A stretch of 64,000 nt of DNA from Saccharomonospora sp. CUA-673 (lineage in GTDB: Bacteria; Actinomycetota; Actinomycetes; Mycobacteriales; Pseudonocardiaceae). The translations under genes and the position numbers were made by a program. The notes beneath the pieces were generated by a model. It was not told the DNA's origin. It saw only the letters and a list, made by a program, of their open reading frames with translations, and searched no databases. The stretch covers positions 113,645 to 177,644 of the forward strand of contig NZ_MKKE01000085.1 of NCBI RefSeq assembly GCF_001942305.1. Reading direction: 5' to 3'. The stretch's first letter is position 1; each line of letters begins with the position of its first letter. This document shows positions 1 to 9,284 of the stretch, piece after piece.

Positions 1-961
1 GGCGTTCCACGGCGGGTCCGCGGTCGCGCGCGCCGCACCAGAGCGTTGCGGTCGTCACAATCACCGCGGCGGAGCCGAGAACGTGGAGCGAGACCAGTGC
101 CTCGGGGACGCCGAGGGCGTACTGGACGCTGCCGAGCGCGCCCTGGGCGAGGGCGACGATCCAGACCGCGGCGTAGCGACGCCACAGGGTCGGCGGTACC
201 GGGGAACTCGCGCGGTGGCGCCACCATTCGGCGCCCATCGCGGTGAGCACCACGAGGTAGGCCACGAGCATCGCGCCGTGGATGAACGAGAGCGTCTCGA
301 TGGGTGCGTCGAACCGCGGGGTGTCGGGATCGCCGCCGTGCGGGCCGGCACCGGTGACGGTGGTGCCGGTGACCAGCAGCGCGGCCATGGCCACGACGAA
401 CGCCTGCATCAACACCCGGCCGCGGCCGGGCACGACCCAGCGCGGTGGGTCGTCACCCTCGTTGAAGGCGTGCAACAACAGGGTCGCCAGCCAGACGAGC
501 ACGGCCGAGGCGAGGAAGTGGATCGCGACGGTCCACCACAGCAGACCGGTGAGCACGGTGATGGCGCCGACGATGGCCTGCACGGCCACACCGGCCGGCA
601 TCGTCCAGGCGAGCTTGACGAGGCGGGTGCGCTCGGGGTGGGCGATCTTGATGCGCCACGCGATGAGCACGCACAACGCGGCGACGATGCCCACGATGCC
701 CGTCAGCAGCCGGTTGCCGAACTCGATCCACTGGTTGAACGTCTCGTACTCGGGATGTTCGACCGGGAACATGCTGCCGGGGAAGCACTGAGGCCACGTC
801 GGGCAGCCGAGGCCGGAGCCGGTGACGCGGACGACCGAACCGGTGACGCCGATGCCGCCCTGCGTGAGGATCGCGGCGATCGCGACGGCGCGCTGCACCG
901 ACCGGGACGGATACGGCATGCGGCCGATGAGGGAGGACACCCGCTCCACGAAAGCGCTCAC
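1..961 (-). CDS. ctaA: Heme A synthase (Cox15/CtaA), 3' end cut by window edge
   Basis: Converts heme O to heme A for aa3 oxidase in the cytoplasmic membrane. The minus-strand frame opens with GTG at 961 and stays open to the window edge, so the C-terminus is missing. It reads as a Cox15 protein: about seven hydrophobic segments, the early GSGLGCPTWP loop with its conserved cysteine, an EFGNRLL helix with the heme-ligand region, and a later FIHGAM histidine segment. Its position beside an ABC-2 transporter and mptB matches the Rv1456c-Rv1459c order of mycobacteria. A TACAAT -10 element ends 8 bases before the GTG, so the message may be leaderless. Confidence 0.88.
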   Translation of the reverse strand, partial: MSAFVERVSSLIGRMPYPSRSVQRAVAIAAILTQGGIGVTGSVVRVTGSGLGCPTWPQCFPGSMFPVEHPEYETFNQWIEFGNRLLTGIVGIVAALCVLIAWRIKIAHPERTRLVKLAWTMPAGVAVQAIVGAITVLTGLLWWTVAIHFLASAVLVWLATLLLHAFNEGDDPPRWVVPGRGRVLMQAFVVAMAALLVTGTTVTGAGPHGGDPDTPRFDAPIETLSFIHGAMLVAYLVVLTAMGAEWWRHRASSPVPPTLWRRYAAVWIVALAQGALGSVQYALGVPEALVSLHVLGSAAVIVTTATLWCGARDRGPAVER

Positions 962-963
962 AA

Positions 964-976
964 CTACACATTGTAG
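964..976 (-). promoter_or_regulatory. Candidate ctaA promoter with inverted repeat
   Basis: CTACA-CAT-TGTAG is a perfect 5-bp inverted repeat. On the minus strand it contains TACAAT (975-970), a good -10 hexamer, 8 bases before the ctaA GTG. No convincing -35 is seen. A regulator covering this repeat would block the promoter; which regulator is unknown. Confidence 0.4.
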
Positions 977-1076
977 AGGTCGCGCGAAGCGCGTCGTTTT
1001 GGGTGGTGGTGGGAGAGGGGCCGGCCGTAGAGGTGGCGCCGAGCGCGTCCGGCCAGCCCCTCGTTCACCCCGGTCG

Positions 1077-1867
1077 TCAGGTGAGTTTCGTGGTCTTCGC
1101 GGCGACGGCGGCGGCCGCGGCGCCCCAGACGGTGAGGACGAGCAGCGAGGTCACCGAGAAGGTGCCGTCGACGAGTGCGGCGTGCAGCCCCTCGGCGAGC
1201 GCACCGGAAGGCAGGAGCACGACGACGGCGGCGTAGGCGTCGGGCAGTGCGGACGGAACCATGAGGATGCCGCCTGCGAGCAGCAGCACGAACCACACGA
1301 TGTTGGCCAGCGCCAGCACGGCCTCGGCCCGCAGCGCGCCGCCGAGCAGCACGCCGAGCGCGCCGAAGCAGATCGTGCCGACGGTGACGAGCAGGATGCC
1401 GAACACGATCCCGCCCGTCGACGGCGACCAGCCCAGTGCGAGGGCGACGATGCCGAGGACGAGGACCTGGACCGCCACGACGACCAGCGCGGCCACGAGT
1501 CGGCCCGCGACGAGCAGCCACCGCGGCAGCGACGTCGCCGACAGTCGTTTCAGCACGCCGTAGCGGCGGTCGAAGCTGAGTGCGATCGCCTGTCCGGTGA
1601 ACGCCGACGACAGCACGGCGAGGGTGAGGATGCGCGGGGTGATCCAGTCGACGCGTTCCATGCCGGCGAGATCGCCCGCGGGCAGGATGTCGAGCACGCT
1701 CAACCCGATCAGCATGGCGAGCGGGATGAGCAGCGTCAGCAGGATCTGCTCGCCGTGGCGCAGCGTCATCGACGTCTCGACGCGGGCGTGGGTCAGCAGC
1801 ATGCGGCCGAGCGCCCGCGGCCGGGCGCGGGCGTGAAGGTGCCGGCGGAGAACGGCGACGTGGTCAT
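1077..1867 (-). CDS. ABC-2 type transporter permease, one frame break
   Basis: Membrane subunit of an exporter working with the ATPase encoded just upstream. The start ATG at 1867 overlaps the ATPase stop (ATGA). About six hydrophobic helices are visible, from LLTLLIPLAMLIGLSVL through to a C-terminal TSLLVLTVWGAAAAAVAAK. The first about 18 residues lie in another frame; joining them at about 1815 needs one inserted base, probably a G in a G run, and restores about 263 residues. Rv1457c is the equivalent neighbour in mycobacteria. The substrate is not known. Confidence 0.85.
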
Positions 1868-2789
1868 GCGCGTAGCTCCCGTCCGGTCAGTTCGAGGAAC
1901 ACCTCTTCGAGGTCGCGGCGGCCGACGTGCAGTTCCTCGGCGAGCACGCCCTGCTGGGCGCACCACGAGGTGACGGTCGAGACGACCTGGGGGTCGACGA
2001 CGCCGGTGACGCGGTACGAGCCGGGGCTCGACTCGCGGACGAGGTAGCCCTCGGGCAGCGCGGCGGTGAGCAGTCGGGTGTCCAGGCCGGCGCGGGCACG
2101 GAACCGCAGTTGGGCGTCCTCGGCGTGCTCGGCGGTGAGCGCGTTCGGCGAGCCTGGGCGATCACGGCGCCGTCGTCGACGATGACGACGTCGTCGGCCA
2201 GCGACTCGGCCTCCTCCATGAGGTGGGTCGTGACGAGCACGCTGACCCCGTCGGAGCGCAGCGCGTCGAGCAGCTGCCACACGAGCCGGCGGGCCTGCGG
2301 ATCCATGCCCGCGGTCGGTTCGTCGAGGAAGACCAGCTCGGGGCGGCCGACGATCGCGCACGCCAGCGACAGTCGTTGCTGCTGCCCGCCGGAGAGGCGT
2401 TTGAACGGGGTGCGGCTGGCCGGGCCGAGGCCGAGCACGTCGAGCAGCCAGGCCGGGTCGAGGGGGTCGGCGGCGCACGCGGCCACCAGGCGCAGCATCT
2501 CGTCGGCGCGCACGCCCGGGTAGGCGCCGCCGCCTTGCGGCATGACGCCGATCCGCGGGCGGAGCTCGGCGCCGTCGCGGACCGGGTCGAGGCCGAGCAC
2601 GTGGACCGTGCCGGCATCCGGCCGTTGGAAGCCCTCGCAGATCTCGACGGTCGTCGTCTTACCGGCACCGTTGGGGCCCAGCAGCGCGAGGATCACGCCC
2701 CGCGACATCTTCAGGTCGAGCCCGTCGACGGCGGTGACCGATCCGAAGCGCTTCACCAGACCGGTGATCTCGACGGCCGCAGCATTCAC
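1864..2789 (-). CDS. ABC transporter ATP-binding protein, one frame break
   Basis: Energises the adjacent ABC-2 permease. The N-terminal frame holds Walker A GPNGAGKTT, the Q-loop region VMPQGGG, signature LSGGQQQR and Walker B LVFLDEPTAGMD. The C-terminal tail, ending in VFLELTGRELRA, continues in the next frame after about 2155. There CAG-GCTCG should read CAG-GGC-TCG, so one G is missing from a G run. The start is taken as GTG at 2789; a TTG at 2798 overlaps the mptB stop. It corresponds to Rv1458c by position and type. Confidence 0.87.
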
Positions 2790-2794
2790 AAAGG

Positions 2795-4758
2795 TCAAGG
2801 GTACGGCGTGTGGACCTGCCGGTCGCCGTCGCCCTCGGCGTCCGTGGCGGCGGTCTCGCCCTGGGCCTCCGTGCCGGCGTCGGTGCTGGTGCCGGCCGGG
2901 GCCCCGGTGTCGCCTCCGGTCGAGGTGTCGGTGCTGCTCGCGGAGCCGGTGGGCTCGCGGTCGCGCGGGGGAGCGGCACCGCTGGCCTCTGCGGGCACGG
3001 CCGGCCGCGCCGCGGGGGCGGCGGGCGTGCCCTGGGCGCGGCGCTTCTTGCGGGTGGGCGCCGGATGCAGCAGGTCGGCCGGATCGGTGCGGGCGACAAC
3101 ACCGACGGCGCGCGCCACCACAGCAGGGCCAGCAGGGCGAGCACGACGAGTCCGCCGGCGAAGTAGGCCTGCGGGAGGGTGTACATGCGGCCGTCGAACG
3201 GGCTGCCGTTGGGCGGCACGAGCAGCGAGAGCACGACCGTCATGCCGGTCGCGACGACACGGAACCGGGAGGTCCCCGCCGACGCGGCGAGCGGGATGAT
3301 CGCCCACAGCAGCCACCACGGCTGCATCGCGACGTGCAGCAGCATCACGGCGCCGAGCGAGACGCCGAGGCCGATCATCGGCCGGTACCGCCAGTGCAGG
3401 CTGTCCCACAGGAACTTGACGGTGATCGCGCCCGCGACCAGGTAGCTGATGATCGCGAGCACCGAGATGATGCCCGCGGTGTGGTTGCCGAGGCCGAGTG
3501 CGATGCCGAGGACGCCGCCGAGCTGGCCGATCTCGGAGGTAGGGGCGATCCAGTTCCACAGCTTCGTCGGGGTGCTCAGGCCGTTGACCCAGCCGTAGTC
3601 GAGGCCGACGCCGTAGGTCACGGCCGTCATCACCACGGCGCACACCGCCGTCATCAGGGCGGCGGCCTTGAGCAGGTCCTTGATGCCGCCGTACCAGCGC
3701 CGGGCGATCATCACGCCGAAGAAGCCGAGGGCGACGATCGCGTGCACCTTCACCGCGGCCGCGACCGTGATGATCGACGCGCCGAGCACGATGTAGAACA
3801 GCTCGCCCTTGACCAGCGGGGGCGGGGAGTCGCCGCGCACGCGGTAGGGCAGCCGGCGCAGGCCCACCCAGATGCCCAGGAGCATCAGGCCGATGCCGAT
3901 CGTGTCGTTGTGCGCGCCCCCGACGATATGGAACAGCACGAGCGGGTTGGCCACGCCCAGCCACAGTGCGGTGCTGGGCGGCACGCCGAAGCGGTCGGCC
4001 AATCGCGGCAGCACCCAGATGACCACGCCGAGCCCGATGAGCGTGGCCAGGCGGAACAGCAGGATGCCGCCGGAGACGTGCTCCCCGGTGATGCCGGTGA
4101 TCCAGCTGCCCATGCGCAGGAACAACGGGCCGTACGGAGCGGGGGTGTCGCGCCAGATGTTGGCGACGCCGACGACGAGCGGATCGTCGTTGCCCAGCAC
4201 CTCGGGGCCGTGTTGGTACGGATCCATCCCGCGGGTCAGGACCTCGCTCTGGCCCAGGTAGACGTAGGGGTCGCGGGTGAACACCGGGGGGATCACCGTC
4301 AGCGGCGCGATCCACAGCAGGAGCGTGCGGTGCATCTCCTTGCGACCCACCATCCGCTTGCGGCTGGGCCGGGCGAACCGGCCGAGCAGCAGCCAGCCGA
4401 TGATCAGCATCATCATGCCGATGAACGCGACGGCCAGCGAGACCGTCGGGATGCGCGCGAAGATCCGCAGCACCGGCAGGTGGTTGACGGGGTTGAGCAC
4501 CGGGGCGGCGCCCGCGCCGAGCGAGCCGAACGCCAGCATCAGCGAGCCGACGGTGCCGAAACCCTGCACCATGCGGACCGAGCGGCGCTCGTCGTCGGTC
4601 AGGGGCTGTCGGTCGCCGGGGTGCGCGGGCGAACGCGAGGGAACCCAGACCGTCGACGCGGTGCTCGCGCCGAGCGAGCCTGCTGAGCTCTGCCCCTCGT
4701 TCGCCTCCGCCGACTGCGCCCCGTCGGCGCGTCGACCGCGTCCCCTGCCGAAAACCAC
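2795..4758 (-). CDS. mptB: Alpha-(1->6)-mannopyranosyltransferase MptB-like, one frame break
   Basis: Polyprenyl-phosphate-mannose dependent GT-C mannosyltransferase that starts the mannan core of lipomannan/lipoarabinomannan. A GTG at 4758 opens a cytosolic tail followed by about 12 membrane helices. The loop TRDPYVYLGQSEVLTRGMDP carries the acidic residues expected of GT-C enzymes. The hydrophilic Pro/Ala/Thr-rich C-tail (TRKKRRAQGTPAAPA...) lies in the next frame. One missing base near 3086 explains the break. Divergent from sufR, as in mycobacteria (Rv1459c beside Rv1460). Confidence 0.88.
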
Positions 4759-4938
4759 TGGGAAAGACTATCGGCGCGTCAGCGCGCGTTGAGGGGTGGT
4801 GGTCGGGTGACGGGTGGGACCTGTCGAGAGGAGGATGAAGGCCACGTAGGAGTGGGTATACGGGCCTCGGTGGCTCCCGTCTCGGTGAATCCGGTCACTG
4901 GCCCGGGAGGTCGCCTTTGCCCGGCGCGAGGAAATACG

Positions 4939-4950
4939 ACACAATTGTGT
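4939..4950 (+). promoter_or_regulatory. Perfect palindrome at the sufR start, likely SufR operator
   Basis: ACACAATTGTGT is a perfect 12-bp palindrome one base before the sufR GTG (4952). A TACGAC -10 candidate lies at 4935-4940. The site therefore covers the likely transcription start, the expected place for an autorepressor. Mycobacterial SufR is known to bind an ACAC...GTGT type palindrome; identity here is inferred from position. Confidence 0.6.
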
Positions 4951-4951
4951 T

Positions 4952-5833
4952 GTGAAAAACAGCGGGCACGATGACCAGCAGGTCGGCAGCACGCCGGCCA
5001 CGGTCGCGGGTTCCGCCGGGCCGGCCGTCGGAACGTCCGGTGGCCCGGACGGCAGTACCCGCGGCGAGGTCGCGCGGGTCCTGTTGGAGCAGGGGCCGAT
5101 GAGCGCGGCGGCTGTCGCCGAGCAACTCGGCATCAGTCCGACGGCGGTGCGCCGGCACCTCGACGCACTGTCGGCCGACCAGGAGGCCGAGACGCGGGAC
5201 GCGCCTCGGCGCGGCCGGCGGGGGCGTGGCAGGCCCGCGAAACTGTTCCTGCTCACCGAGCAGGGCAGGGCGCGGTTCGGGCACGCCTACGACGACCTGG
5301 CGGTCTCCGCGATCCGGTTCCTCGCCGAGCATGCGGGCGAGGACGCGGTTCGCGCGTTCGCCGAGCGGCGCGTCGCGGCGCTCGTCGACCCGTACCGGGA
5401 GCAGATCCTCGACGAGGAGGCTCCCGCGGACAAGGCGGAGGCCCTGGCAGCCGTCTTGACCAGGGAGGGTTACGCTGCGTCGACCCGGGAGGTCGGCGCA
5501 GCCGGGCCGGAGTCCGGGGACGCCCCCGGTGTCGCCGGCACCGGTGCGCAACTCTGCCAGCACCACTGCCCGGTGGCTCACGTCGCAGTGGAGTTCCCGC
5601 AGCTGTGCGAGGCCGAGACCGAGGCGTTCGCCCAGTTGCTCGGCACACACGTGCAGCGACTGGCCACCATCGCACGCGGCGACGCCGTGTGCACCACGCA
5701 CGTGCCCGGTCCGAAGCCGGTCACGAAGCACGAACTCCGAACGGAGGGACGACTGCATGACTGCCGCTGCCGAGCAGCGCAATCCCACCACCACGCCGTT
5801 GAGCCAGGAAGAGACCATCGAGTCCCTGGGTAA
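4952..5833 (+). CDS. sufR: SUF operon repressor SufR (ArsR/DeoR-like wHTH, Fe-S binding)
   Basis: Fe-S sensing repressor of the suf operon. A winged HTH (about residues 35-95, with AEQLGISPTAVRRHLDAL) is followed by the basic RRGRRGRGRPAKLF segment typical of SufR. A Cys-rich C-terminal region (LCQHHCPVA, FPQLCEAE, AVCTTHVP) would ligate the cluster. Start GTG at 4952 sits against the palindrome. The frame runs 77 bases into sufB, which is unusual; a single base lost near its 3' end would restore an ATGA stop-start overlap at 5757. As read, the product is 293 residues. Confidence 0.88.
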   Translation: MKNSGHDDQQVGSTPATVAGSAGPAVGTSGGPDGSTRGEVARVLLEQGPMSAAAVAEQLGISPTAVRRHLDALSADQEAETRDAPRRGRRGRGRPAKLFLLTEQGRARFGHAYDDLAVSAIRFLAEHAGEDAVRAFAERRVAALVDPYREQILDEEAPADKAEALAAVLTREGYAASTREVGAAGPESGDAPGVAGTGAQLCQHHCPVAHVAVEFPQLCEAETEAFAQLLGTHVQRLATIARGDAVCTTHVPGPKPVTKHELRTEGRLHDCRCRAAQSHHHAVEPGRDHRVPG

Positions 5834-7205
5834 CTACGCGTTCGGCTGGTCGGACCCGGACACGGCGGGCGCGAGCGCTCGGCGTGGTCTCAACGACGAT
5901 GTCGTCACCGACATCTCGGAGAAGAAGTCCGAGCCCGAGTGGATGCGCGATGCACGCCTGAAGGCCCTCAAGCTCTTCGAGCGCAAGCCGATGCCCAACT
6001 GGGGCGCGGACCTGTCGGGTATCGACTTCGACAACATCAAGTACTTCGTCCGTTCCACCGAGGAGCAGGCCACCAGCTGGGAGGACCTGCCCGAGGACAT
6101 CAAGAACACCTACGACAAGCTGGGCATCCCCGAGGCGGAGAAGCAGCGGCTGGTCGCGGGTGTGGCCGCGCAGTACGAGTCCGAGGTCGTCTACCACCAG
6201 ATCCGCGAGGACCTGGAGGCCCAGGGCGTGCTGTTCCTGGACACCGACACGGCGCTGCGTGAGCACCCGGAGATCTTCAAGGAGTACTTCGGCTCGGTCA
6301 TCCCGTCCGGTGACAACAAGTTCTCCGCGCTGAACACCGCCGTGTGGTCCGGAGGCTCTTTCATCTACGTGCCGCCGGGCGTGCACGTCGACATCCCGCT
6401 GCAGGCCTACTTCCGTATCAACACGGAGAACATGGGCCAGTTCGAGCGGACGCTGATCATCGTCGACGAGGGTGCCTACGTGCACTACGTCGAGGGCTGC
6501 ACGGCGCCGATCTACCAGTCCGACTCGCTGCACTCGGCGGTCGTGGAGATCATCGTGAAGAAGGGCGGCCGTTGCCGCTACACGACGATCCAGAACTGGT
6601 CGAACAACGTCTACAACCTGGTGACCAAGCGGGCCAAGGCCGAAGAGGGCGCCACCATGGAGTGGGTCGACGGCAACATCGGCTCCAAGGTGACGATGAA
6701 GTACCCGTCGGTCTTCCTGATGGGCGAGCACGCCAAGGGTGAGGTCCTGTCGGTCGCGTTCGCGGGCGAGGGCCAGCACCAGGACGCGGGCGCCAAGATG
6801 GAGCACCTCGCGCCGAACACCTCCTCGACGATCGTGTCGAAGTCGGTGGCGCGCGGCGGTGGCCGCACCTCGTACCGCGGCCTGGTGAAGGTCGCGAAGC
6901 GGGCGCGCAACTCCCGTTCCAGCGTGGTGTGCGACGCCCTGCTGGTGGACACGATCTCGCGGTCGGACACGTACCCGTACGTGGACATCCGCAACGACGA
7001 CGTGTCCATGGGCCACGAGGCCACGGTGTCCAAGGTGAGCGAGGACCAGCTGTTCTACCTGATGTCGCGTGGCCTCACCGAGGAGGAGGCCATGGCGATG
7101 GTGGTGCGCGGGTTCGTCGAGCCCATCGCGCGGGAACTGCCGATGGAGTACGCGCTCGAGCTCAACCGCCTGATCGAACTGCAGATGGAAGGAAGCGTCG
7201 GCTGA
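5757..7205 (+). CDS. sufB: Fe-S cluster assembly scaffold SufB
   Basis: Scaffold subunit of the SufBCD complex. 482 residues from ATG at 5757 (MTAAAEQRNP). Family landmarks are FVRSTEEQATSWEDLPEDIK, FIYVPPGVHVDIPLQAYFRI, HYVEGCTAPIYQSDSLH with its cysteine, and the C-terminal MSRGLTEEEAMAMVVRGFVEP. The frame is intact. It overlaps the sufR 3' end and is followed by sufD after one base. No intein is present, unlike the mycobacterial homologue Rv1461. Confidence 0.95.
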   Translation: MTAAAEQRNPTTTPLSQEETIESLGNYAFGWSDPDTAGASARRGLNDDVVTDISEKKSEPEWMRDARLKALKLFERKPMPNWGADLSGIDFDNIKYFVRSTEEQATSWEDLPEDIKNTYDKLGIPEAEKQRLVAGVAAQYESEVVYHQIREDLEAQGVLFLDTDTALREHPEIFKEYFGSVIPSGDNKFSALNTAVWSGGSFIYVPPGVHVDIPLQAYFRINTENMGQFERTLIIVDEGAYVHYVEGCTAPIYQSDSLHSAVVEIIVKKGGRCRYTTIQNWSNNVYNLVTKRAKAEEGATMEWVDGNIGSKVTMKYPSVFLMGEHAKGEVLSVAFAGEGQHQDAGAKMEHLAPNTSSTIVSKSVARGGGRTSYRGLVKVAKRARNSRSSVVCDALLVDTISRSDTYPYVDIRNDDVSMGHEATVSKVSEDQLFYLMSRGLTEEEAMAMVVRGFVEPIARELPMEYALELNRLIELQMEGSVG

Positions 7206-7206
7206 C

Positions 7207-8394
7207 ATGACGGTTGCTGACAACACCGCAGCCGCGAACGCCGCGAACACGGCGGAGGCCGCCGAGACGATCGTCCCGGCGGCCTCCCGCGCGGAGCGTT
7301 TCGCCTCGTACGACGTCGAGGCGTTCGAGGTTCCCGGTGGTCGGGAGGAGAACTGGCGCTTCACGCCGATGAAGCGTCTGCGCGGACTGCACGACGGGTC
7401 CGCCCCGGCCACCGGCGAGGCCGAGGTCGAGGTCGAGGCCGCACCCGAGGTGCGGGTCGAGACCGTCGGCCGCGACGACGAACGTCTCGGCCGGGCCGGC
7501 GTGCCGAGCGACCGGATCGCCGCCCAGGCGTACTCGTCGTTCGAGAAGGCCACGCTGGTCACGGTGCCGAACGAGACGAAGGCCTCCGCGCGCACGCTGG
7601 TGCGTGTGCACGGCCCCGGTGCGGGCAAGACCGCCTACGGTCACGTGCAGATCCGGGCCGAGCAGTTCGGCGAGGCGACGATCGTGCTCGACCATGTCGG
7701 GTCCGGTACGTACGCCGACAACGTCGAGTTCGTCCTCGGCGACGGCGCGCAGCTGACCGTGGTGAGCGTGCAGGACTGGGCCGACGACGCGGTGCACGTG
7801 TCCGAGCAGCACCTGAAGCTCGGCCGCGATTCGCACCTCAAGCACATCGTCGTCACGTTGGGCGGTGACCTGGTGCGGGTGAGCCCGACGGCCACGTTCG
7901 CCGGCCCCGGCGGCGACGTCGAGATGCTGGGTCTGCACTTCGCCGACGCCGGTCAGCACCAGGAGCACCGGCTGTTCGTCGACCACGCGGTGCCGAACTG
8001 CAAGTCGAACGTGCTCTACAAGGGTGCGCTGCAGGGCGACGCCGCGCACGCCGTCTGGATCGGCGACGTGCTGATCCGCGCGGCCGCCGAGGCCACGGAG
8101 ACCTTCGAGCTCAACCGCAACCTCGTGCTGACCGAGGGTGCGCGGGCCGACTCCGTGCCGAACCTGGAGATCGAGACCGGTGAGATCTCCGGCGCCGGGC
8201 ACGCGAGCGCCACGGGGCGGTTCGACGACGAGCAGTTGTTCTACCTGCAGGCGCGGGGACTGCCCGAGGACGAGGCCCGCAGGCTCGTCGTGCGTGGGTT
8301 CTTCCACGAGATCCTGATGAAGATCGACGTTCCCGAGGTGCGTGAGCGGCTCGAGGCGGCGATCGAGGCGGAACTGACCGCCATCGGCGTGTAA
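7207..8394 (+). CDS. sufD: Fe-S cluster assembly protein SufD
   Basis: Partner of SufB in the SufBC2D scaffold. 395 residues. The N-terminal stretch is Ala-rich and variable. It is followed by EENWRFTPMKRL, typical of SufD, and a beta-helix core. The C-terminus has the shared SufB/D motif FYLQARGLPEDEARRLVVRGF. The gene begins one base after the sufB stop, implying translational coupling. The frame is intact. Confidence 0.94.
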   Translation: MTVADNTAAANAANTAEAAETIVPAASRAERFASYDVEAFEVPGGREENWRFTPMKRLRGLHDGSAPATGEAEVEVEAAPEVRVETVGRDDERLGRAGVPSDRIAAQAYSSFEKATLVTVPNETKASARTLVRVHGPGAGKTAYGHVQIRAEQFGEATIVLDHVGSGTYADNVEFVLGDGAQLTVVSVQDWADDAVHVSEQHLKLGRDSHLKHIVVTLGGDLVRVSPTATFAGPGGDVEMLGLHFADAGQHQEHRLFVDHAVPNCKSNVLYKGALQGDAAHAVWIGDVLIRAAAEATETFELNRNLVLTEGARADSVPNLEIETGEISGAGHASATGRFDDEQLFYLQARGLPEDEARRLVVRGFFHEILMKIDVPEVRERLEAAIEAELTAIGV

Positions 8395-8446
8395 ACGACC
8401 GAACCTTCCCCAGAACTTCTCAAGACGCGAAGAGAAACGAAGAGGC

Positions 8447-9205
8447 ATGGCCACACTGGAAATCAAGGATCTGCACGCCGATGTCGTGACCGACGAGGGC
8501 AACAAGCCGATCCTCACGGGCGTCAACCTGACGATCCGCTCGGGTGAGACGCACGCGATCATGGGCCCCAACGGCTCGGGCAAGTCGACGCTGTCGTACG
8601 CGATCGCGGGGCACCCGAAGTACGAGGTGACCTCCGGCGAGGTGCTGCTCGACGGCGAGAACGTCCTCGAGATGAGCGTCGACGAGCGTGCCCGTGCGGG
8701 GCTGTTCCTCGCGATGCAGTACCCGGTCGAGGTGCCGGGTGTGTCGATGTCGAACTTCCTCCGTTCGGCCGCGACCGCGGTGCGGGGCGAGGCCCCGAAG
8801 CTGCGGCACTGGGTCAAGGAGGTCAAGGACGAGATGGGCAAGCTGGACATCTCGTCGGAGTTCGCAGAGCGCAGCGTGAACGAGGGCTTCTCCGGCGGTG
8901 AGAAGAAGCGCCACGAGATCCTGCAGATGGCGCTGCTGAAGCCGAAGTTCGCCGTGCTGGACGAGACCGACTCGGGCCTGGACGTCGACGCGCTGCGTGT
9001 CGTGTCGGAGGCCGTGAACGAGTTCAAGTCCACCAGCGACGCCGGCTTCATGCTGATCACGCACTACACGCGGATCCTCAAGCACATCGAACCGGACTTC
9101 GTGCACGTGTTCGCCGGCGGCAAGGTCGTCGAGTCGGGCGGCAAGGAGCTGGCCGACGAGCTCGAGGCGAGCGGCTACGTCAAGTACACCGAAGCGACGG
9201 TCTGA
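8447..9205 (+). CDS. sufC: Fe-S assembly ATPase SufC
   Basis: ABC-type ATPase of the SUF scaffold. 252 residues with Walker A GPNGSGKST, signature FSGGEKKR and Walker B AVLDETDSGLD. The KKR after the signature and the short length without membrane partner are typical of SufC. ATG at 8447 is preceded by an AGAGAAACGAAGAGG purine stretch. The 52-base gap from sufD is the first spacing in the operon. Confidence 0.95.
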   Translation: MATLEIKDLHADVVTDEGNKPILTGVNLTIRSGETHAIMGPNGSGKSTLSYAIAGHPKYEVTSGEVLLDGENVLEMSVDERARAGLFLAMQYPVEVPGVSMSNFLRSAATAVRGEAPKLRHWVKEVKDEMGKLDISSEFAERSVNEGFSGGEKKRHEILQMALLKPKFAVLDETDSGLDVDALRVVSEAVNEFKSTSDAGFMLITHYTRILKHIEPDFVHVFAGGKVVESGGKELADELEASGYVKYTEATV

Positions 9206-9224
9206 CACGTCCAGAACGTCCGAG

Positions 9225-9257
9225 GCCGGGCCCGGCGGTATCTCCGGTGGGCCCGGC
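9225..9257 (+). terminator. Intercistronic hairpin between sufC and sufS
   Basis: GCCGGGCCC (9225-9233) and GGGCCCGGC (9249-9257) form a perfect 9-bp GC stem with a 15-base loop. No T run follows. It may attenuate or process the transcript between the scaffold genes and sufS. Confidence 0.45.
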
Positions 9258-9284
9258 ACACCCGCATCGAAGGGAGCCGGCGCG

